DNA from: Pseudomonas sp. DTU12.3
Lineage (GTDB): Bacteria; Pseudomonadota; Gammaproteobacteria; Pseudomonadales; Pseudomonadaceae
Direction: 5' to 3'
NCBI RefSeq assembly: GCF_004124275.1
Contig: NZ_CP027218.1
Coordinates: 5,792,501 to 5,856,500, forward strand
DNA length: 64,000 nt
Part shown: positions 52,332 to 62,424 of the stretch, one piece after another
How the letters are laid out: the number at the start of each line of letters is the position of its first letter
Position numbering within the stretch: the stretch's first letter is position 1
Position numbers and translations under genes: made by a program
The notes under the pieces: model-generated
What the model was told of the DNA's origin: nothing
Databases searched by the model: none
What the model saw: the letters and a program-made list of their open reading frames with translations, nothing else

Positions 52332-52816
52332 TACACAGACGTTCGTAGCAAGCTTCTTGCCTAAGCCCGGCTCTGAGCCGGGCTAATGGCATTTGCGTAA
52401 AACGCTTGATGCTTCAATGTCGAAGCCGCACACGCGACCGAGACAAATCTGCTTCAAACGTCAGACCTGGCTCTTTTGCCAGCGGTGCACGTCTTTTCTG
52501 ACGAGCCTTTCAAGGCTACTGACGAGCACACCCACTGATTCCTCTTACGACGATCAGCCCAAGGCACCTGCATGCGTGCCCGCTTTATTGAGCTATCCGA
52601 GGCCCTTTACCGGCCGCCAGCGGATTCAGCGCAACACTTTCAAATAGTCGAAAACTGATGGGTACTAACGTCAGTGAATTTTCGGCAGATACACTTCCCG
52701 ACAGCGATTACGCAGACGACACCGGTCGAGCCGCACCTTTTGCGCGCTTCAAACAACGACCCGTGCCCGCCAGCCTTACGCATCGGACTTATTGCAGCGC
52801 AGACGACGAGAATGCC
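52332..52816. other. rpsU-dnaG intergenic region
   Basis: A 485-bp gap with no convincing gene. A hairpin lies at its start (52364-52384). PAO1 has a GatB/YqeY-type gene here as I recall, and no trace of it is visible. The dnaG frame is open back to 52658 (53 codons), but that sequence does not look like the DnaG zinc-domain start. Confidence 0.6.
52364..52384 (+). terminator. Hairpin after rpsU, attenuating terminator candidate
   Basis: AGCCCGGCTC-T-GAGCCGGGCT forms a perfect GC-rich 10-bp stem with a one-base centre, so the real loop is 3-5 nt. No T run follows. In the E. coli operon a terminator at this point reduces dnaG expression relative to rpsU, and this hairpin is the likely counterpart. 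Confidence 0.5.
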
Positions 52817-54781
52817 ATGGCCGGGCTAATTCCCCAGAGCTTCATTGACGACCTGCTGAACCGCACCGACATCGTCGACGTGGTCAGCTCGCGCGTGCAA
52901 TTGAAGAAGGCCGGCAAGAACTACACCGCCTGTTGCCCGTTTCACAAAGAGAAAACTCCATCCTTCAGCGTCAGCCCCGACAAGCAGTTCTATTACTGCT
53001 TCGGCTGCGGCGCCGGCGGTAATGCCCTCGGCTTTCTCATGGATCACGACAACCTGGATTTCCCCCAGGCGGTCGAGGATCTGGCGAAAGCCGCCGGCAT
53101 GGAAATTCCCCGCGAAGAAAGCGGCCGCGCGCACAAACCGCGCCAGCCGACCGATTCGCCGCTGTACCCGTTGCTCACCGCCGCTGCCGACTTTTACAAG
53201 CAGGCGCTCAAGAGCCATCCATCGCGCAAAGCTGCGGTGGACTACCTCAAGGGCCGCGGCCTGACCGGTGAGATCGCCCGGGATTTCGGCCTTGGCTTCG
53301 CGCCGCCGGGCTGGGACAACCTGTTCAAGCACTTGAGCAGCGACACGCTTCAGCAAAAAGCCATGATCGACGCCGGCCTGCTGATCGAGAACGCCGAAAC
53401 CGGCAAACGCTATGACCGCTTCCGCGATCGCGTGATGTTCCCGATCCGCGACACCCGTGGCCGCATCATCGCCTTCGGTGGTCGCGTACTCGGCGACGAC
53501 AAGCCCAAGTACCTGAACTCCCCGGAAACCCCGGTATTCCACAAAGGCCAGGAACTCTACGGTCTTTATGAAGCACGCAAGAACAACCGCAACCTCGACG
53601 AAATCATCGTCGTCGAAGGCTACATGGACGTCATCGCTCTCGCCCAGCAAGGCCTGAAGAATGCCGTCGCGACGCTGGGCACTGCGACCAGCGAAGAACA
53701 TTTGAAGCGCCTGTTCCGCGTCGTACCGAACGTGCTGTTCTGCTTCGACGGTGACCAGGCTGGCCGTAATGCCGCCTGGCGCGCACTCGAAGCAACGCTG
53801 TCGAGCCTGCAGGACGGCCGTCGTGCGCGCTTTCTGTTTCTGCCAGAAGGCGAAGATCCGGACACCTTGGTTCGCGCCGAAGGCACTGACGCGTTCAAGG
53901 CGCGGATCAATCAGCACGCGCAGCCGCTGGCCGACTATTTCTTCCAGCAATTGACCGAGGAAGCCGATCCGCGCTCGCTCGAAGGCAAGGCCCACATGGC
54001 CACCCTCGCCGCACCGCTGATCGACAAGGTGCCAGGTGCCAACCTGCGCATCCTGATGCGTCAGCGCCTGACCGAAATCACCGGCCTGAGCAGCGAAACC
54101 GTCAGTCAGTTGGCGCAAAGCGCGCCGCAGGAAGCGCCGCCGGCCTACGATCCGGGCATCAATTACGACGCAATGCCGGACTACAGCGACTACCATCAGC
54201 CGCAGGCACAGGACATGTATGTGCCGCAGCAGGAATGGACGCCGAAGAAACCCGGTGCCGGCGGCAAGAAATGGGACAAGAAGCCCTGGGACAAGAACGG
54301 CAAGCGTGGCGGTGATCGCGATCAGCAACGCCCGCGCACGCCGATTGGCGTCGAGTCGCCGACCCTGACCGCCCTGCGCACACTGCTTCATCACCCGCAA
54401 TTGGCCGAGCGCGTCGAAGATGCCGGGCACATTGCCGACGAAAATCAGACCAACGCCCAGCTACTTGTGGCGCTGCTCGAAGCCGTACAGAAGAATCCCA
54501 AGCTAAACTCATTTCAGTTGATCGCGCGATGGCACGGCACTGAACAGGGTCGCTTGCTCAAGGCACTGGCAGAAAAGGAATGGTTGATTGACGGAGATAA
54601 CCTTGAACAACAGTTTTTCGACACCATTACTAGCTTGTCAGCCCGCCAACGCGAGCGAAATCTTGAACAGTTACTCAGGAAAGCGCGTCAAGGCGAACTG
54701 AGTCTCGAAGAGAAAAATCAACTGCGCGACCTTCTAAGTCGCAATGTTTCCGCATCAAACCCGACCTCAACTGGCGCGTGA
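52817..54781 (+). CDS. dnaG: DNA primase
   Basis: Makes RNA primers at the replication fork. The 654-residue protein has the N-terminal zinc ribbon (CCPFHKEKTPSFS...YYCFGCGAGG), the TOPRIM core (IIVVEGYMDVIALAQQG, LFCFDGDQAGRNAAWRALE) and a C-terminal helicase-binding domain. A Lys/Gly/Pro-rich linker (KKPGAGGKKWDKKPWDKNGK) sits between core and C domain. The start at 52817 (MAGLIPQSFID) is the family start, and no strong ribosome site precedes it. Confidence 0.96.
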   Translation: MAGLIPQSFIDDLLNRTDIVDVVSSRVQLKKAGKNYTACCPFHKEKTPSFSVSPDKQFYYCFGCGAGGNALGFLMDHDNLDFPQAVEDLAKAAGMEIPREESGRAHKPRQPTDSPLYPLLTAAADFYKQALKSHPSRKAAVDYLKGRGLTGEIARDFGLGFAPPGWDNLFKHLSSDTLQQKAMIDAGLLIENAETGKRYDRFRDRVMFPIRDTRGRIIAFGGRVLGDDKPKYLNSPETPVFHKGQELYGLYEARKNNRNLDEIIVVEGYMDVIALAQQGLKNAVATLGTATSEEHLKRLFRVVPNVLFCFDGDQAGRNAAWRALEATLSSLQDGRRARFLFLPEGEDPDTLVRAEGTDAFKARINQHAQPLADYFFQQLTEEADPRSLEGKAHMATLAAPLIDKVPGANLRILMRQRLTEITGLSSETVSQLAQSAPQEAPPAYDPGINYDAMPDYSDYHQPQAQDMYVPQQEWTPKKPGAGGKKWDKKPWDKNGKRGGDRDQQRPRTPIGVESPTLTALRTLLHHPQLAERVEDAGHIADENQTNAQLLVALLEAVQKNPKLNSFQLIARWHGTEQGRLLKALAEKEWLIDGDNLEQQFFDTITSLSARQRERNLEQLLRKARQGELSLEEKNQLRDLLSRNVSASNPTSTGA

Positions 54782-54795
54782 GGTCATAGCTCAGG

Positions 54796-54801
54796 TATAA
54801 T
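54796..54801 (+). promoter_or_regulatory. -10 element upstream of rpoD
   Basis: A perfect TATAAT lies 48 bp before the rpoD ATG, directly after dnaG. No -35 match is visible at the expected distance, so this may be an activated or heat-shock-type promoter like the internal rpoD promoter of E. coli. Confidence 0.4.
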
Positions 54802-54848
54802 CCTCGGCTTGTTTTTTGCCCGCCAAGACCTTCAGTGGATAGGGTGTT

Positions 54849-56693
<1,845 letters not shown>

Positions 56694-56699
56694 TACCAG

Positions 56700-56729
56700 A
56701 ACCCCCGGCCCAGGCCGGGGGTTTTGTTT
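56700..56729 (+). terminator. Rho-independent terminator after rpoD
   Basis: An 11-bp stem AACCCCCGGCC / GGCCGGGGGTT around CA is followed by TTTTGTTT. It ends the rpsU-dnaG-rpoD operon. Confidence 0.92.
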
Positions 56730-56819
56730 ATATGGCAGATTAAATTCCTCGCACCCCCCCTCCCCCGCATACCCCGTCTACACTCGAAACAATCATCCCC
56801 GAGCCATAACGAGAGCGTT

Positions 56820-59800
56820 ATGCCCAGACTGGCGTCCGTGCTTTTTTTGCTGTCACTGATGATCTGGACCGCAACGGCTGACGCGCTGACTCTGACCGAT
56901 GAAGAACGTAGCTGGCTGGCGGCTCACCCGGATTTGCACCTTGGTGTGGACGCGTCGTGGCCGCCGTTCGAGTTTCGCGACGACCAAAACCGCTACCAAG
57001 GACTGGCAGCCGACTATATCGACGTTATTCGGCAACGCCTCGCGATCAAACTCACGCCCATCGAACCCGTGAGCTGGACAGAGGTGCTGGAGCAGGTCAA
57101 ACAAGGCAAGATCGATCTGTTGCCAGGGATCATGTCGACCCCGGAACGCCAGACCTACCTGTCATTCACCCGACCGTACCTCGACTTCCCGATTGTCATC
57201 CTCGCCCACGTCGGAGGCGCGCAGCCGCGCAAACTCGAAGACCTCTACGGTCTGAAAATCGCCGTGGTGGAAAACTACGCGCCGCATGAGCTTTTGCGCA
57301 CGCACCACCCGGATCTGAATCTGGTGGCCATGCCCAATGTCAGTTCCGCCTTGCAGGCCTTGGCCACCGACGAGGTCGACGCGGTGGTCGGCGACCTCGC
57401 TTCCAGCGTCTGGAGCCTGCGCCAGCTCAAACTCGACGGTTTGTACGTCAGCGGCGAAACCCCCTATCGCTATCAACTGGCGATGGCCGTACCCCGTGAC
57501 AACAAAATGCTGGTGGGCATTCTGGATAAAGTCCTGGCCGACATGAGTCCGGACGAAATCAGCAGCATTCAGGAGCACTGGGTCGGCAACGTCCTCGATC
57601 ATCGGACATTCTGGTCAGATCTATTGGTTTACGGCCTGCCCGGCTTGCTGCTGCTGGTGATCGTGCTGGCCGTGGTGATCCGCATCAACCGGCGCCTGAG
57701 TTCGGAAATCGCCCGGCGCATCGACCTCGAACAGGAATTGCGTAGCAGCGAGTACCACTATCGCGGGCTGGTGGAGAGCCTGTCGGCCATCGCCTGGGAA
57801 GCGCGGATGAGCGACTTCACCTACAGCTATGTGTCGCCGCACGCCGAAGATCTGCTCGGTTATCCACAATCGCACTGGCTGATCCCGGGGTTCTGGCGAA
57901 ATATCATTCATCCGGCAGATCTGACCCGAGCTCAGGCCATCTGTGATGACGCCGTACGTGAGGGTCGCGATCACACGCTCGATTATCGGGTAATCACCGC
58001 CGATGGGCGCTGCCTGTGGGTGCGCGACATTGTCAGCCTGATCGAACACGGTCATGAGCCGGTGATGCGCGGCTTGATGATCGACATCAGTGAGACCAAA
58101 CGCACCGAAGAGGCTTTGCGCCTGTCCGAGCAGAAATTTGCTTCGGTATTCCAGCAATGCCCGGACATTCTGGTAATCGCGCGGCTGTCCGATGGCTGTT
58201 TGCTGGAGGTCAACGAAGCGTTTGAGGAACAGATCGGACTGAAGGCCGAAGAAGTCATTGGCCAGACCGCCACCGACCTGAATATCTGGGGCATTCCCGG
58301 GGTCGGTCCGGGACTGTTGCAGCGCTTGCAGGCCGGCAGCATTCGCAACCTGGAAATGCCCTTTCGCCGCAACAACGGCCAAGTATTTACCGGCCTGATT
58401 TCCGCCGAGCCGTTCGACCTCGACACCACTCCGGCACTGGTGGTCGTGGTGCGCGACATTACTCAGCTCAAGGAAACCCAGCAGCAACTGCAAACCTCGG
58501 AAGAGAAGTTCGCCAAGGCGTTTCATGCCTCGCCCGATGGCTTGCTGTTGTCACGCCAGAGCGATGGCCTGCTGCTGGAGGTCAACGAAGGCTTCAGCCG
58601 CATCACCGGTTTCAACAGCGCGATGTCGGTGGATCGCTCGGCGCTGGATCTGGGCATTTGGGTCAATCTCAACGAACGCAAACAGATGCTCGATCTGCTG
58701 CATCGTGACGGTTTTGTACGCGACTTCACCTGCCATATCCGCCGCAGCGATGGGCTGATCCGCCTTTGCGAAGTCTCCAGCCGACCTCTGCCAATCGGCG
58801 AAGAAGACTGCATGCTGACCATCGCCCGGGACATTACCGAACGCCATCTGATGCAGGAAAAATTGCAGCAGGCGGCAACCGTATTCGAGAGCACCGCCGA
58901 AGGTGTTTTGATCACCGACACCCAGCAGCACATCAGCGCGGTCAATCGGGCCTTCACCGAGATCACCGGCTACAGCGAAAGCGAGGCGCTCGGCCACACG
59001 CCGCGCCTGCTCGCCTCCGGCCTGCATGACAGCGCGTTCTACGCGGCGATGTGGCATCAGTTGACCGACGAGGGGCATTGGCAAGGCGAAATTTCCAACC
59101 GACGCAAGAACGGCGAGTTGTACCCGAGCTGGCTGACCATCAGCGCCGTGCGTAACCGCGACAAATTCATTACCCACTTTGTCGCCGTGTTCGCCGACAT
59201 CTCCAGCCTCAAGCATGCGCAGGCCAAGCTCGACTATCAGGCACACCACGACCCACTGACCGGCCTGCCGAACCGCACGCTGTTCGAAAGTCGTCTGCTC
59301 ATGGCACTGAACAATCAGCAGGAAAACGGTGGTCAGGGCGCTGTGCTGTTCCTCGATCTTGATCGCTTCAAACACATCAACGACAGCCTCGGTCACCCGG
59401 TCGGCGACCTGCTGCTCAAGGGCATCGCCGTGCGCCTCAAAGAGCAACTGCGCGACATCGATACCGTGGCGCGACTGGGCGGCGATGAATTCATCATCCT
59501 GCTGCCCGGCCTGCAGCAGGCCAGCGACGCCGACAACATCGCCACCAAGCTGCTCAACTGCTTCGGCGCGCCGTTCCAGGCCGGTGAGCATGAGTTCTTC
59601 ATCAGCGCCAGCATCGGCACCAGCCTGTACCCACGTGACGGTTGCGACGTCGCGACGCTGGTGAAAAACGCCGACGCGGCGATGTACCGCTCCAAAGCCA
59701 AGGGCCGCAACCGCGTCGAGAGCTATACCCGCGACCTCACCGCCCAAGCCAGTGAGCGCGTGGCGCTGGAGCACGAACTGCGCCGAGCCATCGAGCGCGA

Positions 59801-60566
59801 TGAGTTGCACCTCTACTACCAGCCAAAAATCAGCCTCGACGACCACCGTCTGGTCGGCGCTGAAGCACTGATCCGCTGGCGGCACCCGACCTTCGGTGAA
59901 GTACCGCCAGAGCACTTCATCCCGCTCGCCGAAGAGAACGGCATGATTCTGCAGATCGGCGACTGGGTGCTGGAGACCGCGTGCCGACAGATGTTCGAAT
60001 GGAACCAAGTCTATGACAGCCTCGGTCCTCTGTCGGTGAACCTCGCCGGCGCACAATTGCGTCAGCCGAACCTGCTTGGCCGCATCGAACAACTGCTCAA
60101 CGACAACGGCCTGATGCCGGATTTACTGCAACTGGAAATTACCGAGAATTTCATCATGAGTCAGGCCGAAGAGGCGCTGGCCGTGCTGCACCAACTCAAA
60201 CACCTCGGCGTGCAACTGGCGATCGACGACTTCGGCACCGGCTATTCCTCACTCAGCTATCTCAAACGCCTGCCGCTGGACATCCTCAAGATCGACCAGT
60301 CTTTCGTCCGTGGACTGCCCGACGACCCCCACGATGCGGCGATTGTCCGCGCCATCATCGCACTGGGCCGCAGCATGCAATTCACCGTCATCGCCGAGGG
60401 TGTGGAAACCCAGGCACAGCAACAATTCCTCGCCGCCGAAGGCTGCGAACAGATCCAGGGCTACATCGTCAGCCTGCCGCTGCCACCGGAAGAATTCGCG
60501 GCAACGTTTCTTCGTGTAACCGTATCGGATTATTCGGATAGCACAGCCGAGAAACCGTCGCTATAA
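56820..60566 (+). CDS. rmcA: RmcA-like PBP-PAS-GGDEF-EAL c-di-GMP protein
   Basis: Membrane protein of 1248 residues controlling cyclic di-GMP. The order is signal peptide (about 1-23), periplasmic SBP_bac_3/Venus-flytrap domain (about 30-260), a transmembrane helix (about 270-290), four PAS domains (about 310-805), a GGDEF domain with intact LGGDEF near 887 and an EAL domain with intact EALIRWRHP near 1014, plus DDFGTGYSSLSYL and VIAEGVE. Both active sites look complete. Length, order and position after rpoD match PAO1 PA0575 (RmcA), which lowers c-di-GMP in response to redox-active phenazines. The ATG at 56820 gives the signal peptide. Confidence 0.9.
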   Translation: MPRLASVLFLLSLMIWTATADALTLTDEERSWLAAHPDLHLGVDASWPPFEFRDDQNRYQGLAADYIDVIRQRLAIKLTPIEPVSWTEVLEQVKQGKIDLLPGIMSTPERQTYLSFTRPYLDFPIVILAHVGGAQPRKLEDLYGLKIAVVENYAPHELLRTHHPDLNLVAMPNVSSALQALATDEVDAVVGDLASSVWSLRQLKLDGLYVSGETPYRYQLAMAVPRDNKMLVGILDKVLADMSPDEISSIQEHWVGNVLDHRTFWSDLLVYGLPGLLLLVIVLAVVIRINRRLSSEIARRIDLEQELRSSEYHYRGLVESLSAIAWEARMSDFTYSYVSPHAEDLLGYPQSHWLIPGFWRNIIHPADLTRAQAICDDAVREGRDHTLDYRVITADGRCLWVRDIVSLIEHGHEPVMRGLMIDISETKRTEEALRLSEQKFASVFQQCPDILVIARLSDGCLLEVNEAFEEQIGLKAEEVIGQTATDLNIWGIPGVGPGLLQRLQAGSIRNLEMPFRRNNGQVFTGLISAEPFDLDTTPALVVVVRDITQLKETQQQLQTSEEKFAKAFHASPDGLLLSRQSDGLLLEVNEGFSRITGFNSAMSVDRSALDLGIWVNLNERKQMLDLLHRDGFVRDFTCHIRRSDGLIRLCEVSSRPLPIGEEDCMLTIARDITERHLMQEKLQQAATVFESTAEGVLITDTQQHISAVNRAFTEITGYSESEALGHTPRLLASGLHDSAFYAAMWHQLTDEGHWQGEISNRRKNGELYPSWLTISAVRNRDKFITHFVAVFADISSLKHAQAKLDYQAHHDPLTGLPNRTLFESRLLMALNNQQENGGQGAVLFLDLDRFKHINDSLGHPVGDLLLKGIAVRLKEQLRDIDTVARLGGDEFIILLPGLQQASDADNIATKLLNCFGAPFQAGEHEFFISASIGTSLYPRDGCDVATLVKNADAAMYRSKAKGRNRVESYTRDLTAQASERVALEHELRRAIERDELHLYYQPKISLDDHRLVGAEALIRWRHPTFGEVPPEHFIPLAEENGMILQIGDWVLETACRQMFEWNQVYDSLGPLSVNLAGAQLRQPNLLGRIEQLLNDNGLMPDLLQLEITENFIMSQAEEALAVLHQLKHLGVQLAIDDFGTGYSSLSYLKRLPLDILKIDQSFVRGLPDDPHDAAIVRAIIALGRSMQFTVIAEGVETQAQQQFLAAEGCEQIQGYIVSLPLPPEEFAATFLRVTVSDYSDSTAEKPSL

Positions 60567-60567
60567 T
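60562..60567 (+). promoter_or_regulatory. -10 element for tRNA-Ile2 inside the rmcA stop
   Basis: A perfect TATAAT overlaps the TAA stop of rmcA and lies 15 bp before the tRNA. A convincing -35 is not visible. The following CGCGACC is a GC-rich discriminator, as expected for stable RNA promoters. Confidence 0.45.
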
Positions 60568-60581
60568 CCGCGACCTACTGA

Positions 60582-60658
60582 GGGCCTATAGCTCAGTTGG
60601 TTAGAGCAGAGGACTCATAATCCTTTGGTCCACGGTTCAAGTCCGTGTGGGCCCACCA
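60582..60658 (+). tRNA. tRNA-Ile2, anticodon CAU (read as LAU)
   Basis: A full 77-nt cloverleaf with encoded CCA: acceptor GGGCCTA/TGGGCCC, D stem GCTC/GAGC, anticodon stem GAGGA/TCCTT, T stem CACGG/CCGTG and T loop TTCAAGT. The anticodon at 60616-60618 is CAT. It is called Ile2 rather than Met because the acceptor has C4-G69 and C5-G68, the pairs used by TilS, and the GTTCAAGTCC T arm matches E. coli tRNA-Ile2. TilS must lysidinylate it to read AUA. Confidence 0.85.
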
Positions 60659-60663
60659 AATTG

Positions 60664-60692
60664 AAAGCCGCGCTAAATGCGCGGCTTTTTCT
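60664..60692 (+). terminator. Terminator after tRNA-Ile2
   Basis: AAAGCCGCGC-TAAAT-GCGCGGCTTT stem-loop followed by TTCTT. Confidence 0.92.
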
Positions 60693-60796
60693 TGGGCAGT
60701 CGATCGGTAAACGTCAAAAAACATCAGTTATCCGAAACCGCGCAACTGACACCATTTTTCTCCTTCAGCCTTTTAACTTTTGGAAGCACTGGAAAG

Positions 60797-60832
60797 CAGA
60801 AAGCCCCGACGCTTTCGCATCAGGGCTTTCTG
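60797..60832. terminator. Stem-loop CAGAAAGCCC / GGGCTTTCTG
   Basis: A perfect 10-bp stem with a longer loop that itself may pair (GACGCTTTCGCATC). It is terminator-like on either strand, though the run of T is short. On the minus strand it would end transcripts coming from the 61070-61198 ORF. Confidence 0.55.
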
Positions 60833-60991
60833 TAAATCTCTATCGGCTTGTTCTTTCACGGCTACCCGCATATCCCGCTCACTGGCTGGGAGTGACTTGC
60901 GCCACCGAAATCAACACGCCTTGCTACCAAGGTTCCGGTCAGTGCTGACGTGGCGATGATAGTGCCCGCCCCTTACGCAGGCAAACACAAA

Positions 60992-61011
60992 GGGCAGCAT
61001 TAAGGCTGCCC
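60992..61011. terminator. Stem-loop GGGCAGC-ATTAAG-GCTGCCC
   Basis: A 7-bp perfect GC-rich stem about 60 bp downstream of the stop of the small minus-strand ORF. It has no T tract, so it is a weak terminator candidate. Confidence 0.4.
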
Positions 61012-61069
61012 CACGGGTATTCAAATCCTGATATCTGCATCCTCAGGAAATTGGATAAGAGGTCTCACC

Positions 61070-61198
61070 TTACACCGACTTAGCAGCATCGTTGAGGTAC
61101 CTACGTCTGCTGAAGCCCTGCAAGGCAGCAGATTTCACGCTCTTGCCCACATCTTTGACAAGGATCAGCGTCGTGTCAACTTGGTAGTCTTGTAACAT
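61070..61198 (-). CDS. Possible small protein, 42 residues, unknown
   Basis: An ATG at 61196-61198 with GGTGAG 6 bp upstream opens a 42-codon frame ending TAA at 61070. The product begins MLQDYQVDTTLILVKDVG and has a basic middle (GFSRRRYLND) and C-terminal AAKSV. It uses AGA and AGG Arg codons, rare in this genome, and has lower GC than its neighbours. It is divergent from the lrp-like gene. It could be a small gene, a fragment of a lost element or chance. I recognise no family. Confidence 0.25.
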   Translation of the reverse strand: MLQDYQVDTTLILVKDVGKSVKSAALQGFSRRRYLNDAAKSV

Positions 61199-61229
61199 GC
61201 GTAACTCACCACCCCCATGGAGCCGCCCC

Positions 61230-61691
61230 TTGCCAGACACCCGCCCGCCCGCACTCGATGAAATCGACCGTCAGCTAATCGCCGCCCTGCAAATGAACGC
61301 CCGCGAAAGCGTCGCCATGCTTGCCCGGCAATTAGGCATTGCGCGCACCACCGTGACCTCACGATTGGCGCGTCTGGAAAAGGCCAAGGTCATCACCGGT
61401 TACGGCGTACGTCTGGGTCAGCGCGTGGTCGATGGCGGCTTGCAGGCTTACGTCGGGATCAAGGTGCAGCCACGCTCCGGCAAAGAGGTGGTGCGCCGGT
61501 TGAGTGCGATGGCGCAGGTGCAGCAGTTGTGTGCGGTGAGTGGCGAGTTTGATTATGTGGCGTGGTTGCGTACGGATTCGCCGGAGCAGCTCGATCAGTT
61601 ACTGGATCAGATTGGTAGCGTGGATGGGGTGGAGAAGACGACAACCTCGATTATTTTGAGTAGCAAGATTGATCGGGGGCAGCCGGTTTAA
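61230..61691 (+). CDS. Lrp/AsnC family transcriptional regulator
   Basis: A 153-residue regulator with an N-terminal helix-turn-helix (LDEIDRQLIAALQMNARESVAMLARQLGIARTTVTSRLARLEKAKVITGYG) and a C-terminal RAM ligand-binding domain (AYVGIKVQPRSGKEVVRRL...CAVSGEFDYVAWLRTDSPEQLDQLLDQIG). The TTG at 61230 has GGAG 8 bp upstream and gives the usual length; an ATG at 61197 is possible. It lies upstream of davB on the same strand. An Lrp-like regulator next to davBA is consistent with control of lysine breakdown. Confidence 0.87.
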   Translation: MPDTRPPALDEIDRQLIAALQMNARESVAMLARQLGIARTTVTSRLARLEKAKVITGYGVRLGQRVVDGGLQAYVGIKVQPRSGKEVVRRLSAMAQVQQLCAVSGEFDYVAWLRTDSPEQLDQLLDQIGSVDGVEKTTTSIILSSKIDRGQPV

Positions 61692-61732
61692 GTGTTGGCC
61701 ATATCATTTCGGTTGGCTGATAAGGCCTCTTC
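61692..61732. other. Spacer between the lrp-like gene and the REPIN array
   Basis: About 40 bp with no recognisable signal. No terminator is seen after the lrp-like gene, although the REPIN array that follows could act as one. Confidence 0.3.
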
Positions 61733-62424
61733 GCGGGCAAGCCCGGCTCCCACATTTAAACGGGTTGCTCACAAAATCTGCGCCAAGCACAAATCCACTG
61801 TGGGAGCGGGCTTGCTCGCGAAGGCGGTAGACCAGCTACTACTGATAGCGACTGAATGAATGCCTTCGTGAGCAAGCCCACTCCCACATTTAACCGGGTT
61901 GCTCACAAAATCTGCGCCAAGCACAAATCCACTGTGGGAGCGGGCTTGCTCGCGAAGGCGGTAGACCAGCTACTACTGATAGCGACTGAATGAATGCCTT
62001 CGTGAGCAAGCCCACTCCCACATTTAACCGGGTTGCTCACAAAATCTGCGCCAAGCACAAATCCACTGTGGGAGCGGGCTTGCTCGCGAAGGCGGTAGAC
62101 CAGCTACTACTGATAGCGACTGAATGAATGCCTTCGTGAGCAAGCCCACTCCCACATTTAACCGGGTTGCTCACAAAATCTGCGCCAAGCACAAATCCAC
62201 TGTGGGAGCGGGCTTGCTCGCGAAGGCGGTAGACCAGCTACTACTGATAGCGACTGAATGAATGCCTTCGTGAGCAAGCCCACTCCCACATTTAACCGGG
62301 TTGCTCACAAAATCTGCGCCAAGCACAAATCCACTGTGGGAGCGGGCTTGCTCGCGAAGGCGATTTGTCAGCAATAACGATGTCGACTGATCCGACGCTT
62401 TCGCGAGCAAGCGCGCTCCCACAT
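61733..62424. repeat. Tandem array of 134-bp REPIN-containing units
   Basis: Four complete head-to-tail copies start at 61751, 61885, 62019 and 62153, and a partial fifth runs from 62287 to about 62362. The period is exactly 134 bp. Copies 2-5 agree with one another base for base where I compared them, and copy 1 differs by one base (TTTAAACGGG for TTTAACCGGG). Each unit carries one REP (GTGGGAGCGGGCTTGCTCGC), a unique stretch with CTACTACTGATAGCGACTGA, and a degenerate inverted REP (CGTGAGCAAGCCCACTCCCA). The array is flanked by further REP copies at each end. It is non-coding and not a CRISPR array. Confidence 0.92.

Larger units (their letters stand above)
60693..61069. other. Structured gap downstream of tRNA-Ile2
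   Basis: This AT-richer region holds no gene I recognise. It contains two clear stem-loops, at 60797-60832 and 60992-61011. Minus-strand short frames are present but not convincing. Given its place next to a tRNA and its composition it may be a remnant of an old insertion. No copy of the tRNA 3' end that would mark an att site is seen. Confidence 0.45.

Noticed and set aside
52393..52647. 84-codon frame between rpsU and dnaG as a yqeY remnant
   Set aside because: The translated sequence shows no YqeY features and no ribosome site; it looks like chance.
60582..60658. Elongator tRNA-Met
   Set aside because: The anticodon is CAU, but the acceptor pairs C4-G69 and C5-G68 and the T arm agree with tRNA-Ile2.
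60625..60948. 107-codon plus-strand frame starting inside the tRNA
   Set aside because: It begins within the tRNA gene and runs through its terminator and another stem-loop; no ribosome site and no similarity.
62171..62422. Minus-strand frame of 83 codons in the REPIN array
   Set aside because: It translates the repeat itself; identical arms give repeated peptides without meaning.
61733..62424. CRISPR array
   Set aside because: The 134-bp units repeat in full, with no variable spacers, and contain REP palindromes. No cas genes are present.
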